Part shown: one piece after another, positions 20,290-28,103 of the stretch
Position numbering within the stretch: the stretch's first letter is position 1
Layout: every line of letters starts with the position of its first letter
DNA from: JADKCZ01 sp963786945
GTDB taxonomy: Bacteria > Myxococcota > Myxococcia > Myxococcales > Anaeromyxobacteraceae
Direction: 5' to 3'
Length of the DNA stretch: 64,000 nt
Assembly (NCBI GenBank): GCA_963786945.1
Contig: CAWBAO010000001.1
Location: forward strand, 558,001-622,000
Notes under the pieces: generated by a model
The model's input: the letters and a program-made list of their open reading frames with translations, nothing else
Told to the model about the DNA's origin: nothing
Databases searched by the model: none
Translations under genes and position numbers: made by a program

Positions 20290-20545
20290 GCGCTTCCGGC
20301 GTCCCAGGAGGCTGCCCCCCACGCGCGCTTCCTGGCCACGAACACCTTCGGAACCCAGGACGGATTCGCGCCGTCGCGATCCTGGCGGTGGTCTGGCATC
20401 ACACACCTGACGCCATCGCCGGGTGGGCGATCACCGGGGGTGGCTTCCCCATCGTCACGCTCCTGCTCCGGGAACGCGGGCGTACCGGCACCAACTCGCT
20501 GCGGGACTCCTGACTCCTTCGCGTCCTCACCCTCAAGTCGCCGTG
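20290..20545 (+). pseudogene. remnant of an acyltransferase-3 family (OafA-like) gene
   Basis: A short open stretch reads RIRAVAILAVVWHHTPDAIA, then GW and FPIVTLLLRERGRTGTNSLR before a stop. Intact acyltransferase-3 proteins begin with LDGLRAxAVLxVVxxH, then GxxGVDLFFVLSGFLIxxLLLRE and SLRxFYxRRxLRI. The order and spacing match, but the GVDLFFVxSG block is missing and the frame ends at 20513, with LLRVLTL detectable just past the stop. The remaining 300 or so residues are absent. An intact copy would O-acetylate sugars, so the locus appears to have lost an acetylation step. It abuts the 3' end of the next GT4 on the other strand. Confidence 0.6.
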
Positions 20546-21756
20546 GACCTGACCCGCGGGCCTCGGACCGGTGGCGTCAAGGGACCGCATCGGGCGATCT
20601 CGTCGAGGAGGCACTGCGCCCGCGCCCGACTGTCGAACTGCGCCACGGCGCGACCGCGAGCGGCCTCGCCCAGCGCGCGGCGCAGGCCCACATCTCGCCA
20701 CAGCCGGCCCAGCGACGAGGCCAGCGCGGGGACGTCGGCCTGGTCGACCAGGACCCCATCGACGCCGTCCGTGATCATGTCCGGCGTGCCCCCGACCCGG
20801 GAGGCGACGACCGGGACGCCGGAGGCCATCGCCTCCATCACCGCGACCGGAGAGGCCTCGCCGATCCCGACGGTAGGGAGGACGAAGACGTCCGACCGTT
20901 GGAGCTCGGCGAGCACCCCGTCTTCGCTCAGGCTGCCCAGCATGCTGACATGCCCCTCGATCCCGAGGCGACGGACCTCGGCCTCGATCTCGTCCCGGTG
21001 CGGGCCCGACCCGGCGATCCGGTAGTGCAGCTGGACACCGGCGTCGAGCGCCACGCGCACGGCCTCCAGCGCATAGCGGTGACCCTTGGCCCTGTTCAGC
21101 CGGGCGACCGTGAGCACCCGCAGCGGGCCGGGGGACGGTGCGGCGGCAGGCACGAAGCGGCGGGTGTCGACCCCCATCGTCAGTGTGCAGGTGCGCTCGG
21201 CAGGCAGACCCGCCTGCTCGATGAGCTGCTGCTGCATGGGACGCGCGGCCGCCGCCACGAAGCTCGCCAGCGCGGACTTCTGGGCATGATCGCTCCCGTA
21301 CACGGGGAGATCACCGTGCAGGTGAAGGCTGTAGCGAGGTCCCCCAAGGCTGCGGCTCAGGGCGGCCACATGGGCCGCGGCGGCGCAGGAGTGGACGTGG
21401 ACATGATCCAGTCCGACCCGCCGCGCCTGGCGCAGCAACTCGGCCGCCGCCGGGATGAGGGCGAGCGCTCGGGCGCGTTCCATCCCGCGACCCGAGAGCG
21501 ACCCGACATATCGAGCCGCGCGCGCCAGTCCGGCCGGATGCAGTGCCAGGGCGAGGACCGCCCCGGGGCTCGGAGGATGCAGGTAATGAGTCTCGACGGC
21601 CGCGGCGGCCGCGAACGGGTGGGGGCAGGTCTCGGTGGGCCGTCGCGTCGAGAGCAAATGGACCTCCACACCGAGCTCGCGAAGCGCCTCGATCTCGCGC
21701 CAGAAGAAGATGTGCGTCTGGGTCGGGAACTCCGGGATTAGCATTCCGAGCTTCAT
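20533..21756 (-). CDS. family 4 glycosyltransferase
   Basis: GT-B glycosyltransferase of about 407 residues, intact. It starts MKLGMLIPEFPTQTHIFFWR at 21756, the N-terminus seen in WcaL/EpsD-like enzymes. DHVHVHSCAAAAHVAALSRS and YSLHLHGDLPVYG mark the acceptor side. The nucleotide-binding C-domain has VLTVARLNRAKGHRYALEAV and VGIGEASPVAVMEAMASGVP, with the GT4 E-x7-E loop, then SRVGGTPDMITDGVDGVLVD. Earlier in-frame starts exist up to 21807 but lack the family N-terminus. Divergent from the next GT4 by about 180 bp. Confidence 0.88.
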   Translation of the reverse strand: MKLGMLIPEFPTQTHIFFWREIEALRELGVEVHLLSTRRPTETCPHPFAAAAAVETHYLHPPSPGAVLALALHPAGLARAARYVGSLSGRGMERARALALIPAAAELLRQARRVGLDHVHVHSCAAAAHVAALSRSLGGPRYSLHLHGDLPVYGSDHAQKSALASFVAAAARPMQQQLIEQAGLPAERTCTLTMGVDTRRFVPAAAPSPGPLRVLTVARLNRAKGHRYALEAVRVALDAGVQLHYRIAGSGPHRDEIEAEVRRLGIEGHVSMLGSLSEDGVLAELQRSDVFVLPTVGIGEASPVAVMEAMASGVPVVASRVGGTPDMITDGVDGVLVDQADVPALASSLGRLWRDVGLRRALGEAARGRAVAQFDSRARAQCLLDEIARCGPLTPPVRGPRVRSTAT

Positions 21757-21936
21757 GGAGAGCGCACCGTGCTGGTGTGAGTTGGGGCCGAATCCACCCC
21801 ACCTCAAGCTACCACCGGTCCGATTGGAGTGGCCGCGGTTTGCGAGCCGCGTGACGAGGGGACAGCACTCTGGCTAATCCAGCCGGTTCGCATCGACCAC
21901 GTATACGGTGCGCGACCCGTCGACTAGTATCGGCAC

Positions 21937-23260
21937 GTGCCGCGCGCTCCCAAGGTCCTTCTCATCGCCGAGGCCGCCAACCCCGAGTGGGCCAGCGTCC
22001 CGCTCGTGGGATGGAGTCTCGGCCAGGCGCTCCGCACCCACGCCGACACCCACCTCGTCACCCAGGTGCGTAATCGGGAGGCCATCGAGCGAGCCGGGTG
22101 GCGCGAGGGCAGCGACTTCACGTCCATCGACTCGGAGGCCGTGGCGGCGCCCGTCTACCGGTTCGGCGAGAAGTTGCGCAAGGCCACGGGCCTCGGCTGG
22201 ACCGCCACGACGGCATTCTCGACCCTCTTCTACTACCACTTCGAGCACCTGGTCTGGCGCTGCTTCGGCGAGGCAATCCAAAGGCGAGAATACGACATCG
22301 TCCACCGCATCACGCCGCTGACACCGACCACACCGAGTCCCATTGCCAGGCGCTGCCGGGCCGCAGGCGTGCCCTTCGTCTGGGGGCCGCTCAACGGCGG
22401 CGTCCCCTGGCCACGCGAGTTCAGGGACGTGCTCCGCCACGAGGGCGAGTGGCTCTCCTACGTCCGCGGACTGCATCGGCTCCTCCCTGGATACCGGAGC
22501 ACGAGATCCTGCGCTTCCGCCATCATCGCCGGCTCTGTGGCGACGTGGCAGCAGATGCGTGGGTACCACGACCGGTGCGTGTACCTGCCCGAGAATGCCA
22601 TCGACCCGGCGCGATTCCCGGATGGCCTCGGCGCCACCCATGATGGAGGGCCGCTCCGCGTGGCGTTCGTCGGCCGCCTCGTCCCGTACAAGGGCGCGGA
22701 CATGCTGGTCGAGGCCGCGGCGCCGCTGGTCCGGTCGGGACGAGTTGTCCTGGACATCATCGGGGACGGCCCGGAGATGCCTGCCTTGCGCCAGCAAGCC
22801 GCCTCTCTGGGCCTGGAGCACGCCGTGGGCCTGGATGGGTGGGTCGATCATCGCACCCTGGCGCCGCGCCTGGCACGATCCCAGGTGTTCGCCTTCCCGA
22901 GCGTCCGCGAGTTCGGCGGCGGTGCCGTCCTGGAGGCCATGGCCCTCGGCCTCGCTCCGGTGGTAGTGGACTACGCCGGCCCCGGCGAGCTCGTGACGGA
23001 CGAAACCGGCTTCCGGATTCCGATGGGTCCCCGCGCCTCCGTGGTAGCGCGCTTGCACGAGGTCCTCGCCGAGCTGGCCCGGCACCCGGAGCGGGCCACC
23101 GCGCTCGGCCAGCGGGCCCGCGAGCGAGTCCGCCAGTGGTTCACTTGGGACGCCAAGGCCCGGCAGGTCGCCGAGATTCTACGAGTGGGTCCTGGGCCGC
23201 CGTGGCCGGGAGGGCCTGGGCCTGCCATTCCCAGATGCGCGCCGCGATGTGCCGCACTAG
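21937..23260 (+). CDS. family 4 glycosyltransferase, frameshift near the C-terminus
   Basis: GT-B glycosyltransferase of about 441 residues. The N-terminus is MPRAPKVLLIAEAANPEWAS. Then come FVWGPLNGGVPWP, IIAGSVATWQQM, LRVAFVGRLVPYKGADMLVE, FPSVREFGGGAVLEAMALG with the GT4 E-x7-E loop, and LVTDETGFRIPMGP. As sequenced the frame runs on to 23334, overlapping the convergent neighbour. Removing one C near 23180 changes the end to EIYEWVLGRRGREGLGLPFP, DARRDVPH and a TAG at 23258-23260. That fits the family C-terminus and removes the overlap, so I end the gene there. GTG or ATG choice near 21937 is not critical. Confidence 0.82.
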
Positions 23261-23270
23261 CCAGCTGGCG

Positions 23271-24479
23271 TCAGCTGCCGGCCGATTCCCGGAAGAGCGC
23301 CAGGAGCTTGCCGGCCTCGCGGCGGGCATCGTGATCCCGGTTGACCCGCATGGCTCCCGTGCGCGCCATGTCGGTGAGCTTTGACACGGGAGCCGCGAGG
23401 GCCGCGCGCATCGCTTCGACAAGGCCGTCGACGGAGCCCGCCGGGACCAGCCAGCCGCTGGCGCCAGGGTCGACGAGCTCGGGGGTCCCCGCGACCCAGG
23501 TGGTGATCACCGGCCGGCCCAGTGCCAGGGCCTCCATGAGCACGACCGGGATGCCCTCGGCGAAGCTGGCGAGCACCAGCGCCCTGGAGGCGAGGATCTC
23601 CGCTCGCACCTCCGGTGCGCCGAGCCAGCCGGTGACCCGGATGCTCTCCGCCAGCCCTGACCGCGCGATCCGGTCCTCGATGGCACCCCGCAGGGGCCCG
23701 TCACCGGCAAGGATCAGCTCGAACCTCAGTCCCAGCGCCGCCAACCGCTCGGCCGCCTCAAGCAGGAGCATGTGACCCTTTTGCTCGTTGAGCCGGGCGA
23801 CGCAGACGAGCCGTGGCACGTCCGGGACTGCCGAGGGAGGAACCCGCAGCAACTCCTCGTCGAGACCGCAGCGAACGACATGGATCTTCGGCCAGTCGTC
23901 GAAGCGGCTCCAGCGGCAGAGCTGGGCGCGCCCGAAGGCGCTGATGGCGACCACGAAGGCCGCGCGACGGATCTTCTCGTCGAGCCGGAGCGCTTCCGGC
24001 CGATCGAACTCTTCCGGACCGTGCACCGTAAAGCTGTAGCTCGGACCGCCGAGCTCACGGCACAGCAGCGCCACGGCAGCGGAGTTGGTACCGAAGTGCG
24101 CATGGACGTGGTCGGCGCGATCGCGACTCAGCCACCGGGTCAGGACACAGGCCTCGGCCAGGTACACCAGGTGACGGAGCAGCCCCCGGTCGGAACGCCA
24201 GCCGAGCCGGACGGCGGCCCCCAAGGCCCGCGTCAGCGCCAGCGGACGAGCGAGACCGATGGCAAACAGGGCCACTGCGTGACCGGCGATGCCGGCGTCC
24301 AGCACGATTCGCGTCCGGGCCAGCTCCTCCCGGTCCGCCTGGCCCACCAGTTCCTGGTCAGGGGGGCGGATGCTGAACCGGAGCACCTCGACGCCATGCG
24401 CCTCGAGGGCCTGGATCTCGCGGCGAATGAAGGAGTGGCTCGTTCGAGGATAACCGTTCACCAGATAGGCGATTCTCAA
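23271..24479 (-). CDS. family 4 glycosyltransferase (WcaL/colanic-acid type)
   Basis: GT-B glycosyltransferase of 402 residues, intact. It starts MRIAYLVNGYPRTSHSFIRR at 24479, a hallmark of WcaL-like transferases. ADHVHAHFGTNSAAVALLCR and YSFTVHGPEEFDRPEA lie in the N-domain. PRLVCVARLNEQKGHMLLLE, FAEGIPVVLMEALALGRPVI and WVAGTPELVDPGASGWLVPA lie in the nucleotide-binding domain. Paralogous to the gene at 20533-21756, probably from local duplication. Divergent from the GT2 at 24792. Confidence 0.9.
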   Translation of the reverse strand: MRIAYLVNGYPRTSHSFIRREIQALEAHGVEVLRFSIRPPDQELVGQADREELARTRIVLDAGIAGHAVALFAIGLARPLALTRALGAAVRLGWRSDRGLLRHLVYLAEACVLTRWLSRDRADHVHAHFGTNSAAVALLCRELGGPSYSFTVHGPEEFDRPEALRLDEKIRRAAFVVAISAFGRAQLCRWSRFDDWPKIHVVRCGLDEELLRVPPSAVPDVPRLVCVARLNEQKGHMLLLEAAERLAALGLRFELILAGDGPLRGAIEDRIARSGLAESIRVTGWLGAPEVRAEILASRALVLASFAEGIPVVLMEALALGRPVITTWVAGTPELVDPGASGWLVPAGSVDGLVEAMRAALAAPVSKLTDMARTGAMRVNRDHDARREAGKLLALFRESAGS

Positions 24480-24791
24480 CGCCCCACCCTCCCTCGCTCT
24501 TGCTGGGAACTCGCTCCCAGTCCCTCAGGGCGGTCCTCCCGGGGTTCACCGAGGCCACCCACGGGAATTGGCAAGCTCCGACGTGCCACCACGTCCCGCC
24601 CCGAGCGCGGCATCCTAGCCTGACGGCCCGTCCGGCGACAGCCGTCGGCGCTTCCTCCGATCGGCTTCGGAGGCCTGGCGGAGGGGAGCACGGCACCCTT
24701 GGACCACGATTGCGGGATTTGACACGTGGGTGCGTCGCGGCTCTACTTTCGCGCCCGAGGCATGATGCCATCGGGCACCCGCTCCAGCCCC
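24480..24791. other. 312 bp divergent intergenic region, no gene seen
   Basis: Lies between the start of a GT4 on the minus strand and a GT2 on the plus strand. It should contain both promoters. I see no open frame with coding character, no tRNA-like fold, and no convincing inverted repeat or sigma motif. Confidence 0.4.
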
Positions 24792-25748
24792 ATGACCGCC
24801 GACCTCGCCGTCATCGTCCTCAACTACCGCACCCCGGAGCTGACCACTGCCTGCTTGGCCAGCCTGGCGGGAGAGATCAAGCCGGGGATACGAGTCGTGA
24901 TTGTCGACAATGACTCGGCAGACGGCTCCGCGGAGGCGCTGGAGCAAGCCCTGACCGGGCGGGGCTGGTCGGCGTGGGCCACCCTCATCCGCTCGCCTAC
25001 GAACGGGGGGTTCGCCGCCGGCAACAACCTCGGCATCAAGTCCATCGACGCCGCCGCCTACGTGCTCCTCAACAGCGACACGCTGGTCCTCCCCGGGGCC
25101 CTCGAGTCCTTGGCCGAGGCGATGCGGCTCAGGCTCGACGCGGGTATCATCGGCTCGGGATTGCTCACGGCCTCTGGTGACCGCGATCACAGTTTCTTCA
25201 GGATTCCCGCGCCACTCTCTGAGTTGGTGCGCGCCGCGAACACCGGGGCAGTCAGCCGCCTCCTGAGCCAGTTCGACCCTGTCCTCCCGTTCACGGACGA
25301 TCCGGTGGAGCCCGGGTGGGTGGGGTTCGCCTGCGTGCTCATCCGACAGGAGGTCATTCGGCAGGTCGGGCTCCTGGACGACGGCTATTTCATGTACTTC
25401 GAGGACGTCGACTACTGTCGGAGGGCCCGCCAGGCCGGATGGAAGGTCCTCTACTGGCCGCGCTCCCGGGTGGTGCACTTGCTGGGAGGCAGTTCCCAGG
25501 TCACGAGCGTCTCCAGCCATCGACGGCGCGGGCCGCGCTATTTCTACGAGGCGCGGGCCCGCTACTTCGCAAAGTACTACGGTCGTGGCGGGCTTTGGCT
25601 CGCCAACATCCTGTGGAGCGTGGGCCGCTTGGTGTCGCTGCTCCGCCAGCTGCTCGGTCGGCCGGCGGCGCACCGGAGCTGGGAAGCGGTGGACATCTGG
25701 ATCAACTCCGTGCGCCCCTTGCGCTCGCGAGCGGAGCGCCCGTCGTGA
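24792..25748 (+). CDS. family 2 glycosyltransferase (rhamnosyltransferase-like)
   Basis: GT-A glycosyltransferase of 318 residues. It starts MTADLAVIVLNYRTPELTTA at 24792; in-frame starts back to 24726 lack conservation. VVIVDNDSADGSAEALEQAL is the nucleotide site, AAYVLLNSDTLVLPGA the metal-site region, and DDGYFMYFEDVDYCRRARQA the catalytic ED loop. The C-terminus is basic and amphipathic (YFYEARARYFAKYYG). The stop overlaps the next gene's GTG as GTGA, so the GT2, acetyltransferase and WecG genes form one translationally coupled operon. Confidence 0.9.
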   Translation: MTADLAVIVLNYRTPELTTACLASLAGEIKPGIRVVIVDNDSADGSAEALEQALTGRGWSAWATLIRSPTNGGFAAGNNLGIKSIDAAAYVLLNSDTLVLPGALESLAEAMRLRLDAGIIGSGLLTASGDRDHSFFRIPAPLSELVRAANTGAVSRLLSQFDPVLPFTDDPVEPGWVGFACVLIRQEVIRQVGLLDDGYFMYFEDVDYCRRARQAGWKVLYWPRSRVVHLLGGSSQVTSVSSHRRRGPRYFYEARARYFAKYYGRGGLWLANILWSVGRLVSLLRQLLGRPAAHRSWEAVDIWINSVRPLRSRAERPS

Positions 25749-26431
25749 CGGAGCCACCTCGCCACGGCACCGTGCCGGCCGCCCCTGTCCCGTCGGCGAC
25801 CCTCGACCTTCTGGCCAGCCACGAGGCGCCGCTGTCCATCGGCGACCGCAACCAGAATCCCGAGGGCATGGGCTTGATGGCCCTCCTGGCGGAGGACTAC
25901 CGGACCAACGGCCGGCACCTGCTGGAGCCCGGCTTCGTGGCCATCGCCGTGCACCGCCTCGGCAACGCGCGCATGAGCGTCCGGACCCGGCTGCTCCGGG
26001 CTCCCCTGACCCTCGCCTACCTGCTGCTCTTCACGGCCGTGAACTGGCTGTGGGGCATCGACCTTCCCTACACGGTCCGGATCGGCCGCCGCCTGCGCAT
26101 CTGGCACCATGGCGGGATGGTGCTGGGCGCACGCGCCATCGGGGACGACGTCCACCTTCGGCACAACACCACGTTCGGGGTCCTCAACCGGCAGCAGCTC
26201 ACTGGCAAGCCCATCATCGGGAACCGCGTCGACATCGGTGTCGGGGCCTGCGTGCTCGGTGCCGTCACGGTGGGCGACGACAGCGTCATCGGGCCCAATT
26301 CCGTGGTGCTCCGTGACGTGGCTCCAGGCGCAGTCGTCATGGGCATCCCCGCCAGGCAGGTGAACCTGAGATCCGAGTCCACCCCCCCAGCGTCGGCCAG
26401 CGCGCCGTCGTCCTCTGGGCGGTCGCAGTGA
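25745..26431 (+). CDS. serine O-acetyltransferase-like left-handed beta-helix acetyltransferase
   Basis: Acetyl-CoA-dependent transferase of about 228 residues. The GTG start at 25745 overlaps the upstream stop. The N-terminal half is helical (LMALLAEDYRTNGRHLLEPG). Hexapeptide repeats follow: RIWHHGGMVLGARAIGDDVH, LRHNTTFGV, IIGNRVDIGVGACVLGAVTV, GDDSVIGPNSVVLRDVAPGA and VVMGIPAR. This is the CysE/EpsC type. In a polysaccharide operon the acceptor is likely a sugar or serine branch rather than cysteine biosynthesis; that is inference. The stop overlaps the next GTG by four bases. Confidence 0.85.
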   Translation: MTEPPRHGTVPAAPVPSATLDLLASHEAPLSIGDRNQNPEGMGLMALLAEDYRTNGRHLLEPGFVAIAVHRLGNARMSVRTRLLRAPLTLAYLLLFTAVNWLWGIDLPYTVRIGRRLRIWHHGGMVLGARAIGDDVHLRHNTTFGVLNRQQLTGKPIIGNRVDIGVGACVLGAVTVGDDSVIGPNSVVLRDVAPGAVVMGIPARQVNLRSESTPPASASAPSSSGRSQ

Positions 26432-27254
26432 ATCCCGACTGCGAGCTGCCTGGCGACGCGTCTCCCGGCCAGCCGGCGAGCTTGCGAACGAAGAGAATCC
26501 GCATTGGCCAGATTGAAGTCGACGGGTATCGGCTGGGCGCGGCCGTGGACGCCATCGAGGCCCTGGTACGTTCCGGCCAAGGTGGCCTGGTGGTCACGCC
26601 CAACGTCGACCACGTCGTCATCGCCGAGCGGAATGTCGAGTTTCGCGACGCCTATGCCGGTGCCGCCCTCTCCCTCGCCGACGGGATGCCACTGCTCTGG
26701 GCCGCCCGGATACTGGGGACGCCCTTGCCCGAGAAGGTGTCCGGATCCGACCTGGTGATGCCGCTGGCCGAACGTGCCGCGGCCCGCAGGTGGCGCGTCT
26801 TCCTCCTTGGCGCCAGTCCGGGCGTGGCTGAGGAGGCGGGTCGCCGTCTCCACCAGCAACTGGGGGTCGACGTGGTGGGCGCCGACGCGCCGATGACCGC
26901 GTCGACGGGGAGCCCGACGAGACCCCATCGGCCCTTGACCGTATTCGTGCGGCCAGTCCCAACCTGCTGCTGCTGGCCCTCGGCGCCCCGAAGCAGGAGG
27001 TCTGGGGACACCGCCACCGAGTGGCGCTCGGTGCAACCGTCGTCGTAGGCGTTGGCGCCAGCCTCGACTTCATCGCGGGACGCCAGCGCCGCGCACCGCG
27101 TTGGATGTCGCGAGTCGGACTGGAGTGGCTCTTCCGCCTGGCCCAGGAACCCGGGCGGTTGTGGCGGCGCTACCTGGTGAACGATCGATGGTTCGCCGTG
27201 GTGGTCTGGCGCACCTGGCGAGCACAGCGCCCCGGACGGCGCCGCGAAGGCTGA
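26428..27254 (+). CDS. WecG/TagA/CpsF family glycosyltransferase, one frameshift
   Basis: Transfers an N-acetyl-aminosugar or related residue onto a lipid-linked acceptor at the membrane. The GTG start at 26428 overlaps the preceding stop. Family motifs are GGLVVTPNVDHVVIAERN, LSLADGMPLLWAARILGTPL, KVSGSDLVMPLAERAA and WRVFLLGASPGVAEEAG. After one indel near 26900 the frame continues DGEPDETPSALDRIRAASPN, LLLLALGAPKQEVWGHRHR and VVVGVGASLDFIAGRQRRAP. The full length of about 275 residues is normal. It is the last gene of the polysaccharide locus in this window. Confidence 0.88.
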
Positions 27255-27496
27255 CGTCCGATCGCGAGGGTGGTCGGTTCGTCGCTTGAGGCGGTCGCTG
27301 CATCGGCCCGGCCTCTCCGTGGACCTGGTGCGCAACGACCTCAAGGCAGCAAGCCCGGTCTCGCTGGCCAGGGCGCTGCGCCGGTAGGGGCCTCGGGGCC
27401 CTCGCCCTCGGCTTACGCCCCGCCCGGGCGGTGCGCCGGGCCCTGGCCCGGAGCAGGCATGGATGGTCCCGTCCCCACGCCACCAAAGGACTCGCC
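27255..27496. other. intergenic, end of the polysaccharide locus
   Basis: About 240 bp with no gene. Downstream of here the sequence is denser in G+C and the frames are mostly intact, so this looks like the boundary between the polysaccharide locus and conserved chromosome. A CGCCCCGCCCGGGCGGTGCG stretch near 27417-27436 contains an imperfect hairpin that could end WecG transcription; weak evidence. Confidence 0.35.
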
Positions 27497-28072
27497 ATGA
27501 ACACGCCGGCCCGCCTCGCGCTCTCCCTCGCGGCCTCGTTCGCGCTCGCCTCGCCGGGGCTGGCCGAGGACAAGGCCGCCGGCGGCGCCGACCCCATGGC
27601 GGGCTGGACGCCGCCGGTCGTCAAGAACGAGAAGCAGGACCGCCAGCAGATTGAGGCGTTCCTGAAGCAGATGGAGGCCGCCTCCACCAGGGGCGACATC
27701 GACGCGGCCGCGGCGATCATCGACTTCCCGATCCTCATGGTGACGGACAACGCCAGGGGCGAGGGCGGCGGGGAGGAATGGAATCGCGAGCAGTGGCTGC
27801 AGGTGATGAGGCCCTTCTACGCGAAGCCCATGCCGCCGGGCTCCCAGGTGCCGGGGAAGCGGACCATCGTGCTCATCTCCGACTCGCTCGCCCTGGTGGG
27901 CGCCGGGTGGACGATGAAGATGGGGCCGAAGAAGGTCTCGGGGACGAGCGGTCTGCTCCTCGTTCGCAAGGGCGGCGAGTGGAAGGCGAAGGCCATGGTC
28001 GAGGGAGGCTGGGGCGACATGCCCATGCCCGGGACGGCCCAGGGCGCGGCGACCCCGGGGACGGCGAAGTAG
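27497..28072 (+). CDS. secreted NTF2-like (SnoaL-type) protein of unknown function
   Basis: 191 residues. The signal peptide MNTPARLALSLAASFALASP is probably cut after GLA at residue 23. The mature part has an NTF2-like helix-sheet pattern: IEAFLKQMEAASTRGDIDAA, AAIIDFPILMVTDN, RTIVLISDSLALVGAGWTMK and GTSGLLLVRKGGEWKAKAMV. Such proteins bind small ligands or act as isomerases, but no catalytic residues can be assigned. The ATG at 27497 follows a purine-rich AAAGGA site. Stands alone and convergent with the nitronate monooxygenase, with a shared palindromic terminator. Confidence 0.75.
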   Translation: MNTPARLALSLAASFALASPGLAEDKAAGGADPMAGWTPPVVKNEKQDRQQIEAFLKQMEAASTRGDIDAAAAIIDFPILMVTDNARGEGGGEEWNREQWLQVMRPFYAKPMPPGSQVPGKRTIVLISDSLALVGAGWTMKMGPKKVSGTSGLLLVRKGGEWKAKAMVEGGWGDMPMPGTAQGAATPGTAK

Positions 28073-28077
28073 CGCCC

Positions 28078-28103
28078 CTGACGGCCGGCGCGCCGGCCGT
28101 CAG
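28078..28103. terminator. perfect 26-bp palindrome, bidirectional terminator
   Basis: Two 13-base arms, CTGACGGCCGGCG and CGCCGGCCGTCAG, form an uninterrupted palindrome between two convergent genes. It overlaps the last codons of the minus-strand gene and starts 6 bp after the plus-strand stop. No U-tract follows, so release may need Rho or be loop-driven. Confidence 0.6.

Noticed and set aside
23261..23334. C-terminal extension of the GT4 at 21937 into the next gene
   Set aside because: The tail is low-complexity and overlaps a conserved convergent gene; a one-base correction gives a better C-terminus ending at 23260.
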